A DNA stretch of 64,000 nucleotides from Peromyscus leucopus. Taxonomy: Eukaryota > Chordata > Mammalia > Rodentia > Cricetidae. The stretch is taken from NCBI RefSeq assembly GCF_004664715.2, contig NC_051069.1, forward strand, positions 1,368,001-1,432,000, given 5' to 3'. Positions 1 through 9,358 of this stretch are shown here, piece after piece; positions within the stretch are counted from its first letter, which is position 1, and every line of letters starts with the position of its first letter. The position numbers and the translations under genes are program-made. The notes below the pieces were generated by a model that made no database searches, was not told where the DNA came from, and was given only the letters and a program-made list of their open reading frames with translations.

Positions 1-1328
1 ATGTCCAAGAGTGCTATAGCTGGGTTTTGAGGTAGATCAATTCCTAATTTTCTAAGAAACCACCATATTGATTTCCAAAGTGGCTGTGTAAGTTTGCATT
101 CCCACCAGCAATGAAGGAGTGTTCCCCTTGCTCCACATCCTCACTAGCATGAGCTGACACTTGTGTTGTTGAACTTAGCCATTCTGACAGATGTAAGATG
201 GAATCTCAGAGTCATTTTGATTTGCATTTCCTGGATGGCTAAGGATGTTGAGCATTTCTTTAAGTGTTTCTCAGCCATTTGAGATTCTTCTGTTGAGAAT
301 TCTCTGTTTGGGTCTGTAGCCCTTCTTTTTTTTAAACTGGATTATTTGGTATTTTGGTGTCTAGTTTCTTGAGTTCTTTATATATTTTGGAGGTCAGCCC
401 TCCGCTGGATGTGAGGTTAGTGAAGATCTTTTCCCACTCTGTAGGCTGCTGTTTTGTCTTATTGACCTTGTCCTCTGCCCTACAAAAGCTTCTCGGTTTC
501 AGGAGGTCCCATTTATTAATTGTCAATCTTAGTGTCTGTGCTACTGGTGTTATATTTAGGAAGTGGTCTCCTATGCCAATGCATTTAAGGCTCTTTCCCA
601 CTTCCTCTTCTATCAGGTTCAGTGTAACTGGATTTATGTTGAGGTCTTTGAACTGCTTGGACTTGAGTTTTGTGCAGGGTGATAGATATGGATCTATTTG
701 CATTCTTCTCCATGCTGACATCCAGTTAGACCAGCACTATTTGTTGAAGATGCTTTTTTTCCATTGTATAATTTTGGCTTCTTTGGTGAAAAACAGGTGT
801 CCATAGGTGTGTGGGTTTATGTCTGTGTCTTCAATTTGATTCAATTGATCCACCTGTCTCTTTATACCAATATCATATGGGTTTTATTACTAGGGCTCTG
901 CAGTAAAGCTTAGAATCAGGGATGGTGATACCTCTGGAAGTTCTTTTATTGTACAGAATTGCTTTAGATATCCTGGGTTTTTTTTTTTTTTTTTTTTTTT
1001 TGCTTTTCCATATGGAGTTGAGTATTGTTCTTTCAAGGTCTATAAAGAATTGTGTTTGGATTTTAATGAGGATTACACTGAATCTGTAGATTGCTTTTGG
1101 TAAGATTGCCATTTTACTATGTTAATCCTATCAATCCATGAGCATAGGAGATCTTTCCATCTTCTGATATCTTCTCCAATTTCTTTCTTCAAAGACTTGA
1201 AGTTCTTATCATACAGGTCTTTCATTTGCTTGGTTAGAGTTACCCCAAAATATTTTATATTATTTGTGGCTGTTATGAAGAGTGTTGCTTCCCTGATTTC
1301 TCTCTCTGCTCATTTATCCTTTGTAAAC
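1..1328 (-). mobile_element. L1 LINE fragment, C-terminal part of ORF2, truncated at its 5' end
   Basis: Read on the minus strand, this gives rodent L1 ORF2 text such as [56 protein letters not shown] and NKWDLLKPRSFC, in the correct order toward the left edge. The 5' truncation lies near 1328 and the 3' end is outside the window. Several stops and frameshifts break the frame, so it cannot code for active protein. A 25-base T run at about 976-1001 has expanded a lysine codon run. Confidence 0.9.
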
Positions 1329-2420
1329 ACATGGTATTTATAAACAGCCATTAGCCTCTCAGCCCAGAGCTTTCCCTGTATCACTGAGCCCAAACTCACA
1401 GAGATGTCCTATTGCCTGGCTTCCACACAGCTTCACCCCAAGAAAATGTAAAATCAGCCACTTCCTCGGAACTACAGCCCCAAGGATGGAGACTTTTCAT
1501 TGGTTTGTTTTTCTTGTTTGGGCACTTATGATGGGGCCAACCATTGTATGAGTGGTCTCAAACCATCACAGAGCAGTGGAACAGTGGGCCATTTCATCAC
1601 CCCATTTTAGAGGTAAAGAAACTGAAGAGCTGGATGGCTAGTTTGTTGAGGGCACTTGACTAGATGCTGGTAGAAACCCTTTAGACTCATTTTCTTTTGT
1701 ACATTGCTCTCCTCTGTGGAATCAGAGTGTCAAATCTGAACAACAACAAAAACTAAGCGGTGTGTGACGGCTCCGTCGCTCTTTTGCCTTCTTTAACTGA
1801 CAAGCTGTCTGTCCATCATCACCTTCCCTGGACAGGCACCGGCAGCTCAGAACTAGGAGTGGACAGTGTTTCCAGTCTGAGTACAATGGACATCACACTT
1901 CCTTCAGAATCACTTGGGGACCTGAGCTAATTGTATTAGTACAACATCTGGGTTTTTATTTCATTTTATCCTGATTATCTGTTGTTCATGAGTAACCAGT
2001 GGAGACTGAGGTTTCTGATGTTCCACAAACAACTCCTCTCTCCTTCTGGCTTTTCCAAGGACTGGTTAGCTAAGCACTATGGGTTCCCACTTCTTGCTAT
2101 TCACCCACCTCCAGGGAAATAATGAGAGCTGTCACTCTAAGTGACCAACACAAAGGAACTGGGGTAAATTCAGCATCTACCCAGAGGTTAGATTCCTCTG
2201 TCTGGAATCAGGGGGGGGGGTGTCTTCCAGGGGCCCCAGAAAGCTTGGCTTTGGTTGCAGGTGTGGCCATTTCTAGAGGACTCTCTGGTCCAACCAGGAG
2301 TGCTGGAGTTGGTATGTCTTTTACGGTGCTCAGAACATTGAATATGGGAGGGACCACAAGTGCTTCTCTAAACACAGAGGGAGACAGTGCTGAAAAGAAA
2401 TCAGGCCATTTGGGAAGGGG
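1329..2420. other. Intergenic stretch with no gene
   Basis: Apparently unique, weakly GC-varied sequence with no recognisable coding exon. It ends with a run of ten G at about 2211-2220. Open frames here have no family resemblance. Confidence 0.6.
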
Positions 2421-2712
2421 AGGTCTCGGCTTAGTTGCTGAAGTGTTTGCTCTGTAAGCGTGGGGACCTGAGTTTGAGCCCGGCTCCTACGTAAAAAGCT
2501 ATGAGACACATGGACCCACTGGCTAGGCAGCCTAGTGGAATCAGCGGGTTCCAGGCCAGTGCAAGAGCCTGTCTCAAAAAAGGGGCAGGCGACACCTAAG
2601 CAATGTACCAAATGCTGTCCTCTGGTCTCCACATGCACACACCCAGACACATGGGTACCTGCACACACATGAACACCCACATACACATGAACACGTGCAC
2701 ACACAAAAGGGA
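2421..2712 (+). mobile_element. B3-type SINE
   Basis: The head resembles a tRNA-derived promoter region (GTTTGCTCTGTAAGCGTGGGG followed by a box-B-like GAGTTTGAGCCC). Next come the CTGGCTAGGCAGCCTAGTGGA and AGAGCCTGTCTC segments and a CA-rich tail of CACACA/CATGAACAC units. This order is typical of rodent B3 elements. Confidence 0.75.
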
Positions 2713-2809
2713 ACATATAGGGTGAGATGTTCTCTTCCGGTTTCTTCAGCTACCACTTAGAAGGGGTGGGTCTTTCCATCTCCTCCCCTACGAGTTTTTG
2801 TGACCAATC

Positions 2810-3412
2810 CCACCCTGCCTGCTCCACAGAGGAACAAGAGGAAGAAACAACCTCAGTTGGCCCAAGACATGCAGCAGTACATGCCACTCTAAACAGCTAC
2901 AGAAAGTCCAATCTGCCAGTCCATAGGACAGCAGACTCCACGGTACCTCAGCCAGCTGTGAGGACAATACCAATACCCTGGCTCTCCAAGGTCCTCTCCT
3001 CAGGGAAACCTTGGAGGAGAGAAGCTTCTGTCGGGAGGCCAGCCCTCTTCTGAGTACTTCGCCCAGGAAGAGGAAAGGGGGGGCGAGGGGGGGCGGGGGG
3101 GATGCTGGTTTGATTGTCGCACAGGTTGGAGTCCTGTGTGCTCCAAACATGGCACAGGCACGCTGGGGGGGGGGGTCATTGCAAGACCCGGAGGCCCTGA
3201 CAGAGCTGTCTGCGCCCCTCTGAGTGTCCCGGATCCACTGCTCACCACTGGACAGGATGGAGGGGGACACGGGGAACACCCTGGAGTGGCACAAGGTCCC
3301 TTTCCTCCTGACCACCTCTCAGATGCTCACCTGCTTCTTGGCTAGATGGAAAGGGAGGTCAGCTCGCCCGGCAGCCTTTGATGTGAAACTGCCTGGATAA
3401 GGTTTCCTTTGC

Positions 3413-3418
<6 letters not shown>
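2810..3418 (-). repeat. Left arm of an inverted duplication (long form)
   Basis: Read on the minus strand, 3418-3300 and 2999-2810 match the + strand of 4409-4720 nearly base for base, including CTGTCCTATGGACTGGCAGA and CAGCTGGCTGAGGTACCGTG. Between these two blocks the left arm has about 305 bp absent from the right arm, bounded by the 8-mer CAAGGTCC at 2987-2994 and 3292-3299. That extra segment contains very G-rich DNA. The family of the duplicated sequence is not recognised. Confidence 0.85.
3077..3101 (+). other. Potential G-quadruplex tract
   Basis: Three runs of seven G separated by CGA and C make up most of this 25-base stretch, and each long run can be split to supply a fourth G-tract. 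A further run of ten G lies at about 3165-3174. It is in the segment missing from the other arm of the inverted duplication. Confidence 0.6.

Positions 3419-3462
<44 letters not shown>
3419..3462. repeat. (GT)n microsatellite
   Basis: About 22 perfect GT units, starting exactly where the left arm of the inverted duplication ends. They are followed by an impure AT/TG-rich region to about 3570. Confidence 0.95.
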
Positions 3463-3464
<2 letters not shown>

Positions 3465-3725
3465 TAGGAATATATTAGGAATACACACACAGAAGCATAC
3501 ATATACATATGTGTGTATATACATGTATATGTATATGTGTATTTGTTCCTGTATATATGCACATGTGTATCATGGGTTTCTGCGTGTGTTCCAACCTGCT
3601 CAGTCTGCATAACATTACTTGTATGTATGTTTTCAGGGCCAACTACTTGGTATTTGGTAACCAATTAGCGTGCTCTTCCCTGGGAAAATCTATTTCTCCC
3701 ATTCTCAGCATTCCTTAACTGCCTG

Positions 3726-3726
<1 letters not shown>

Positions 3727-3765
<39 letters not shown>
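3727..3765. repeat. (TG)n microsatellite
   Basis: About 19 perfect TG units within the spacer of the inverted duplication. Confidence 0.95.
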
Positions 3766-3767
<2 letters not shown>

Positions 3768-4123
3768 GGCTGAGGCCCTTGGACTTTCCCCATCATGTTA
3801 GCATGTCTATGGCTGTCATCCCTGCTCAGTTCTTTCAGACAGACAATTGGTGAGATTTTGTGGGTGTAGCTTCTAATACGCCTAGGAGACACAATCTTGC
3901 AGCAAACTACCTGTTCCTCTGGCTATCCCAAACTTTCAGACCCTTCTTCTGCAATGACCCCTGAGCCTTAAGGGAGGTACAGGCGTGGTGTTGTAGATGT
4001 ATAGTTGGGACTGGACTCCACAACTGCCTTTCGAATGGTGGTGGTTGTCTGTAACAGTCTTTGTCTGTTGCAAAAACGTTTCCTAGAATGTAGTTAGGGA
4101 TTGTGCTGGTTTTGAAAATTGAT

Positions 4124-4163
4124 GGTTATAGGTTCTCCTCCAAGATCCATGACTTCACTATGG
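4124..4163 (+). repeat. Short direct repeat, copy 1
   Basis: The segment containing TATAGGTTCTCCTC, AAGATCCA and CACT recurs at 4738-4776 in the same orientation with three or four differences. It suggests that parts of the right arm's flank come from the same interspersed repeat as the spacer. Confidence 0.65.
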
Positions 4164-4191
4164 GCAGGACAGCTGAGGTTTTCTATGGCCT

Positions 4192-4214
4192 CTGCGCGTG
4201 TGTGTGTGTGTGCG

Positions 4215-4261
<47 letters not shown>
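4192..4261. repeat. (TG)n(CG)n(CA)n compound, self-complementary tract
   Basis: About nine TG/CG steps lead into roughly six CG steps and then about 20 CA units. The TG-CG-CA order makes the centre a perfect palindrome, and the whole tract is alternating purine-pyrimidine. Both properties favour Z-DNA or cruciform extrusion. Confidence 0.9.
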
Positions 4262-4264
<3 letters not shown>

Positions 4265-4408
4265 GCAGCTACAGCCCACTTGATAGCACCAGTGTCTTGA
4301 AGAAAGGAGGGTCAGGACTGAGTTTGAGACACAAGGGGTCCCAAAGGCCTGAGGCCGTACAGTACTCCCGCCCGGCAGCAGTGGCTCCGCCAGACCCCGC
4401 CACATAGA

Positions 4409-4735
4409 GAAATGGCAAAGGAAACCTTATCCAAGCAGTTTCACATCAAAGGCTGCTGGGCGAGCTGACCTCCCTCTCCATCTAGCCAAGAAGCAGGTGA
4501 GCATCTGAGAGGTGGTCAGGAGGAAAGGAGGAAAGGACCTTGGAGAGCCAGGATGTTGGTGTTGTCCTCACAGCTGGCTGAGGTACCGTGGAGTCTGCTG
4601 TCCTATGGACTGGCAGATTGGACTTTCTGTAGCTGTTTAGAGTGGCATGTACTGCTGCATGTCTTGGGCCAGCTGAAGTTGCTTCTTCTTCCTGTTCCTC
4701 TGTGGAGCAGGCAGGGTGGGCATGATCATGAAACT
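4409..4735 (+). repeat. Right arm of an inverted duplication (305 bp shorter)
   Basis: This arm repeats the left arm in opposite orientation at an estimated identity above 90 percent over about 310 aligned bases. The extra segment of the left arm is absent, and the junction reads GGAAAGGACCTTGGAGAGCC. A single copy of CAAGGTCC (reverse strand) remains at the joint, as expected of a deletion between short direct repeats. A small extra GGAAA unit is also present. The spacer between the arms is about 990 bp and mostly microsatellite. Confidence 0.85.
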
Positions 4736-4737
4736 GG

Positions 4738-4776
4738 TGGGTATAGGTTCTCCTCTAAGATCCACGACCTCACTGG
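4738..4776 (+). repeat. Short direct repeat, copy 2
   Basis: Partner of 4124-4163. The text continues into about 4860 with phrases I associate with a dispersed rodent repeat whose family I cannot name. Confidence 0.6.
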
Positions 4777-5218
4777 GATAGTTGGTTATTTTCTAGTGCC
4801 AGGCATGATTTCCCTTTTATTAGGAAGATCTTGAGTCAAATTAGAGATCTGTTTGTTATCACCACATGGCTTGATTTCTTTTCATCTTGGTCTGTTTAGT
4901 CTGTGTCTAGAGATGCACTTGTCATCTTAGATTCAGTGTTTGGAGCAGTATAAAGGGCAGACCAACCCCAGCACTCCTGGGTGGACAGTTCTCCAGACCC
5001 TGCCCCACCTGCAGCCAAAGGCAAGATTTCTGGGGCCCTGGGAGAGCACCTCCTGTGATTCTAGGGAGATGTGTCCAACTTGTGGGCTGATGATCAATTT
5101 ATCCCCGTTCCTTCTTGTTGACCATTTAGTGTGGGCTACCTCTTCTGGGGCTACCTCTCTCCACACATGGCACATGCCACTGAAGAACTTGGAGCCTCGT
5201 GCTTGTAAGGCAGGCATT

Positions 5219-5410
5219 TCTTTTTCTTTTTGTTTTTCTTTTCTTTTCTTTCTTTCTTTTTTTTTTCTTCGAGACAGGGTTTCTCTGCATAGTTTTGCGC
5301 CTTTCCTGGAGCTCACTTGGTAGCCCAGGCTGGCCTCGAACTCACAGCGATCTGCCTGGCTCTGCCTCCCGAGTGCTGGGATTAAAGGCGTGCACCACCA
5401 CCGCCCGGCT
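5219..5410 (-). mobile_element. B1 SINE, cricetid-like variant
   Basis: A T-rich tail at 5219-5268 is followed by GAGACAGGGTTTCTCTGCAT, the GCGCCTTTCCTGGAGCTCAC segment, and the end GGCGTGCACCACCACCGCCCGG. It is a full-length B1 on the minus strand with about ten changes from the fresher copies elsewhere in the window. Confidence 0.93.
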
Positions 5411-6145
5411 CCGAGGCCAGCGTTTCACTGAGCCACCTCTCTAGGTCCTTCTGACCCCTCTGACACAGTGCTGTCCCTACCGCCCTGGCACTCAGCTATT
5501 GCCCTGGGCAAAGCTGCGGAACTGGGATGGAGCGAAGTTAGAAGAGCTGCACCACCTTGGGAAGGGGCTCCTGAGAAGGTGAAGAAAGTCACTGCTGCCT
5601 GAGTTCCTTTATGCCATGGGATTTGCAAGGCAACAGTACCACTGGCTTCCCTGTATGCCCATGACATTTGCCAGTGTCTAGCATGGTGAAGGAGCATTTG
5701 TGGAGAGAATCACACAGAGGGGTGGGGATGCTTTCCTCACAGGCTGCTTCTCTGACTACAGCCTCAGCTGTGGCACTGGGTGCTTCCTCCCTGGCCCTTG
5801 TCTCCTTCTGTGTATACCTGGTGTCAGTCCTTCCATGTTGAGGCTATAGAAAGTCTGCCAAGCAAGTTCCAATCCCTTCTCTCCCATACCTGCTAGAAAG
5901 TTCTGTCTGGATATCTCCGGATCAACACGACATCCATGTCCAAAGCCCTAAGTCAAGATCTCACCCCACAACTTTGATCCATGCTTCAGTTTCTGGGGCA
6001 GTGGCCATCTGTCTCCCTTCTGACTTGACTTTAAACAAGTATTATTTTCTTCTTTCAGATTCATTCAAGTGCTGGAAGCTTCTTTTCTTTCCTTCCTCTC
6101 CATCCTTACGACCCATCCTAGTATTGTGTCAGACCTTTGCGACTG
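5411..6145. other. Intergenic stretch with no gene
   Basis: Unique-looking sequence without a recognisable coding or RNA gene. A short window of Pol III-like text was not found. Confidence 0.5.
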
Positions 6146-6151
6146 TCAGTT

Positions 6152-6649
6152 GTGGTGGTATTGTGTTCCCCAAAATATTGTGTACCTTAATAAACTTATC
6201 TGGGGTCAGAGAACAGAAAAGCCACTAGTTAGGCAGTGATAGCACACGCCTTTAATCCTAGCATTCCAGAGGCAGAAATCCATCTGGATCTCTGTGAGTT
6301 CAAGGCCACATTGGAAACAGCCAAGCATGGTGACACACGCCTTTAATCCCAGAAAGCCAGCCTTTAATCCCAGGGAGTGGTGGTAGAAAGCAGAAAGATA
6401 TATAAGGCGTGAGGACCAGAAACTAGAAGCATTTGGCTGGTTAAGCTTTCAGGCTTTTGAGCAGCACAGTTGAGATTCATTCTGGATGAGGACTCAGAGG
6501 CTTCCAGTCTGAGGAAACAGGATCAGCTGAGGAACTGGTGAGGTGAGATAGCTGTGGTTTGTTCTGTCTCTCTGACCTTCCAGTATTCACCCCAATAACT
6601 GGCCTCGGGTTTGATTTTATTAATAAGAACTTTTAAGATTCCTGCTACA
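6152..6649. mobile_element. Solo LTR-like element with embedded B1-like modules
   Basis: The element begins TGTGG and ends CTACA, and is bracketed by GTCAGT (6146-6151) and GTCACT (6650-6655), a 6-bp near-perfect target duplication of the kind seen with class II LTR elements. It contains AATAAA (6189-6194), a TATATAAGG box (about 6400-6407), and three CCTTTAATCC stretches (about 6249, 6340 and 6361) lying in B1-like text. No internal retroviral genes are attached. I recognise the sequence as a widespread rodent repeat but cannot name its family with certainty. Its orientation is unclear. Confidence 0.65.
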
Positions 6650-6790
6650 GTCACTCTCCAGCAAACCACTTCCAGGGCCTCTGCCTAGACCTGCCTGGCC
6701 AACCCATCTCTTAGTCTTTCTAGGCTTGCCTCACCTCTGTCTCACCAAGTCTGCTTTCTTATACTAACCTCACTCATAATATGTGTACAC

Positions 6791-6841
<51 letters not shown>
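6791..6841. repeat. (CA)n microsatellite
   Basis: About 25 perfect CA units in intergenic DNA. Confidence 0.95.
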
Positions 6842-6842
<1 letters not shown>

Positions 6843-7185
6843 GAGTATGATGCTCCAAAGGATTCACCACCCTAGGTCTTTCTCTTGCTTCATCTACTGG
6901 CTGTGAGGCCGTGAGGTGGATTCACAGGAGCATTGCCTTACATCTGATTCCAGCCCAAGGGGCTCCATTTTCCATATTCCATTTGTTCCTGTGAAGGACC
7001 CCAGAAAGGAATCCTACCCAGTCCAGAGCAGAGCACCTCTGCCCACTTGGGTTTGCTTCAGGCAAAGTCATTGGCTCACATTTTGTCTCCTTTGACCAGA
7101 ACCTTGACAGAGATTCCAAGGGTCAGAAGTAAGGGGTGTGTAGATCCCGAGGGTGGGACCCGTTCCCTGAGAACTCCACTCTGAG

Positions 7186-7351
7186 GCTGAGGTAATGGCT
7201 GAGCAGGTAAAAGTGCTTGCCACATAAGCCTGACCCCGAGTTTGATCCCAGGAACTCACGGTGGAAGGGAAAAACCAACTCCAACGAGACCTCCACATGT
7301 ACTCTGGCATGTGCATTCCTGCCCCCACACCCTACATCACACACACACACA

Positions 7352-7390
<39 letters not shown>

Positions 7391-7405
7391 CAAATGAAAT
7401 AAAAA
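7186..7405 (+). mobile_element. B2/B3-type SINE with expanded tail
   Basis: The head reads ATGGCTGAGCAGGTAAAAGT followed by GCTTGCCACATAAGCCTGAC and GAGTTTGATCCCAGGA, matching the tRNA-like promoter boxes of rodent B2/B3. The tail contains a CA/CGCA microsatellite and ends in AAATGAAATAAAA. Confidence 0.8.
7338..7391. repeat. (CA)n-(CGCA)n microsatellite
   Basis: Seven CA units pass into about ten ACGC tetramers, in the tail of a SINE. CpG-rich tetramer expansion is unusual against the CpG-poor surroundings. Confidence 0.93.
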
Positions 7406-7887
7406 TTCGTGCCTAGTATAAGTAACAAAGTGGACTCCGGAGCACGGAGAATGTCAGTAAGCTGAGCAGTCCCGCTTACAGCCGCAGAAGTATCCCATCA
7501 GCTTGCCGCCTTTGATGATTTTATTTCCCTTTGCTAAGAGTGTAGCTACCGGGAAATGCCCCCGCAGCAGGAGCCCTGATGGTGAGCTCAGGGCTTGTGA
7601 GTTCCACGTCACAGATTCCTTTGAGCTCTGTTCCTGAAGCCTGAAGTTTACATATGCCTATATTTATGTGCCACAGAAAAACTGTAAACACACACGTTTT
7701 AAATAGTGTCAGAGCACAAGTTTGTTTGTTTAACCTTAAATGTATTCTATAAAATACCCTCCCAGACTTCTGCTCAGTCACGTAAGAGCACACCCCAGCC
7801 AAAACTCCCAGCTAAGAAGACAAAAATGAGCTCAGTGGGACAGACTCACAAACACAAACAGTCGCGAGGTGTACACAATATAAATGC

Positions 7888-7893
7888 TTTATT
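7888..7893 (-). terminator. ALDH1A2: ALDH1A2 poly(A) signal AATAAA
   Basis: On the minus strand the sequence reads CTAGCAATAAAGCATTTATA followed by TTGTGTACACC. A canonical hexamer is thus followed within 10-20 nt by a GT-rich stretch, as expected for cleavage near 7865-7878. It is the best-formed signal downstream of the stop codon. Confidence 0.65.
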
Positions 7894-8244
7894 GCTAGCA
7901 CAGAGGTTTCTTTTGAAGTAAATTAAAAGTCATAAATCTTCATTTTCACATTCTATACTGTGGTTTGAAGGGAACTAGCTGATTAATGTTGTGTTCACGT
8001 GGGCGTGCTGTGGGAGGAGCAGGGCGCCCACGGACGGACTCAAAGCGCATGTCGGGGCTCTGTCTGCTGAGCACGTTGTCGTTTGCCAGTAACAGGAAGG
8101 AGAGCTCGCTTGAAATTACCGTGGACAGGCAGGTTATAAATAGAAAACTGAAAACTGGTTTGGTTAGGAAGTGGAAAACCGTTAAATAGAGAAGACGATA
8201 GATAGATGTCCATATTCTACACCTAGGTTATATTTGGCATTTTT

Positions 8245-8253
8245 TAAATAAAT
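8245..8253 (-). promoter_or_regulatory. ALDH1A2: AU-rich element in ALDH1A2 3' UTR
   Basis: The minus strand reads ATTTATTTA followed by an A run, giving two overlapping ATTTA pentamers. Such elements can destabilise mRNA. A single nonamer is only weak evidence of function. Confidence 0.35.
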
Positions 8254-8872
8254 GTTGTTCACCCAGGTCAGAGACTGGCTTCGATTTGGCAGCTGGGGAG
8301 GAGGGAAGGAGGGCAGAGCGGCCCACACCAGATGGGGCTCACTGGAGGCAGAGGGAGCGGTGGGGTTGGGAGGAAGGAGGGTCGGGCTTGCGTCACACCT
8401 CCCCCCTGCAGGCTGAAGCTCACTTGTTGGGAGGCAAGAGTAGTGTGTGGACGGACGAGCGGGCCACGGGGCATGACGAATGAGGCCTGGCGGGACGTGG
8501 CAGTCTTGGCACACTGGTGCTCTGCAAATAGAGAAGGGGATCGTCAAGCTGGGCCCCATTTTTCAACTGCACTGAGAGCAGATTCCAGGCAGAAGGCACA
8601 GACACAGTGGGGGCCAGGGCAGCCAGAGCATTAGAGGAGCCATAGAGGAGCCAGTGCTGGTACCGTGGGGATGGGGGTACAGAAAAGGCCGAGCTCCTGA
8701 CTCCAGCAAGAACTCACTCCTCAAGACTTCAGCCAGCCTTGGAAACTCTGGCAGCTTCCTGAGTCTACCTGGACTGTCTCGGTTAGTCTTAAGATCAGCT
8801 TTGGAAAACATCTCATCCATCAGTGAAACAAGGGCTGTGGTCCGTGCTTTATGCTAGAATAACCAAGAATTT

Positions 8873-8880
8873 CACACACA

Positions 8881-8925
<45 letters not shown>
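8873..8925. repeat. (CA)n microsatellite in 3' UTR
   Basis: About 26 CA units with one GA interruption near 8881. It stands immediately left of the first copy of the DR1-containing block. Confidence 0.95.
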
Positions 8926-8927
<2 letters not shown>

Positions 8928-8976
8928 TCTATTTCCAAATAATGTAGTAAGCTCAGGAACCATGAACTACATGTGA

Positions 8977-8989
8977 TGACCTGTGACCT
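8977..8989 (-). promoter_or_regulatory. Perfect DR1 nuclear-receptor motif, copy 1
   Basis: The minus strand reads AGGTCACAGGTCA, two consensus half-sites separated by one base. DR1 is the preferred element of RXR homodimers, PPAR/RXR, HNF4 and COUP-TF, and RAR/RXR also binds it. It lies in the transcribed 3' UTR inside a block that recurs at 9313-9370. Binding is not shown by sequence alone. Confidence 0.55.
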
Positions 8990-9005
8990 CCATCACCATC
9001 CACAA

Positions 9006-9226
9006 CAGTGGTTCTTAACTTTCCTAATGCTTCAAGCCTTTAACATGGTTCCTCGTGCTGTGATGACCCCTAACCATAGTTATTTTTATTGCTGCATCAT
9101 ATCTGTGATTTTGCTACTGTAATGAATCATAATGTAAATATCTGTACTTCCCCATGGTCTTGGGCAACCCGTGAAAGGGTCATTTGACTCCCCCCCAAGG
9201 GGTCATGACCCACAGGTTGAGAACTG

Positions 9227-9229
<3 letters not shown>
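9006..9229. mobile_element. URR1-like non-autonomous hAT element
   Basis: The left end CAGTGGTTCTTAACTTTCC and the right end CACAGGTTGAGAACTGC are inverted repeats of the URR1 (hAT-Charlie) type. The internal text (TGCTGCATCATATCTGTGATTTTGCTACTGTAATGAATCATAATGTAAATATC, described here by family recognition) fits the same family. The right end runs into a CT tract, so the 8-bp target duplication is not visible. It interrupts a duplicated block of the 3' UTR. Confidence 0.85.

Positions 9230-9312
<83 letters not shown>
9227..9312. repeat. (CT)n-(CA)n compound microsatellite in 3' UTR
   Basis: A pyrimidine tract of about 20 CT units is followed directly by about 20 CA units. On the gene strand this is (TG)n then (GA)n. 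It lies at the junction of the URR1 element and the second DR1 block. Confidence 0.95.
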
Positions 9313-9313
<1 letters not shown>

Positions 9314-9345
9314 CATTAAGCTCAGGAGCTGTGAACCATACATGA

Positions 9346-9358
9346 TGACCTCTGACCT
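9346..9358 (-). promoter_or_regulatory. Perfect DR1 nuclear-receptor motif, copy 2
   Basis: The minus strand reads AGGTCAGAGGTCA, again a perfect DR1, 369 bp from copy 1 and in the matching place of the duplicated block. Only the spacer base differs between the copies, although the surrounding sequence has diverged. Confidence 0.55.

Noticed and set aside
2788..3315. Open frame sharing protein text with 4553-4834
   Set aside because: The similarity comes from the inverted DNA duplication; the arms match equally at all codon positions and the text resembles no protein.
3409..3718. Cys-Val, His-Thr or similar dipeptide-repeat open frames over the TG/CA tracts
   Set aside because: Microsatellites lack stop codons in these frames, so the frames are artefacts. 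The same applies at 3342-3892, 4094-4407, 9171-9386, 28160-28402 and 31778-32295.
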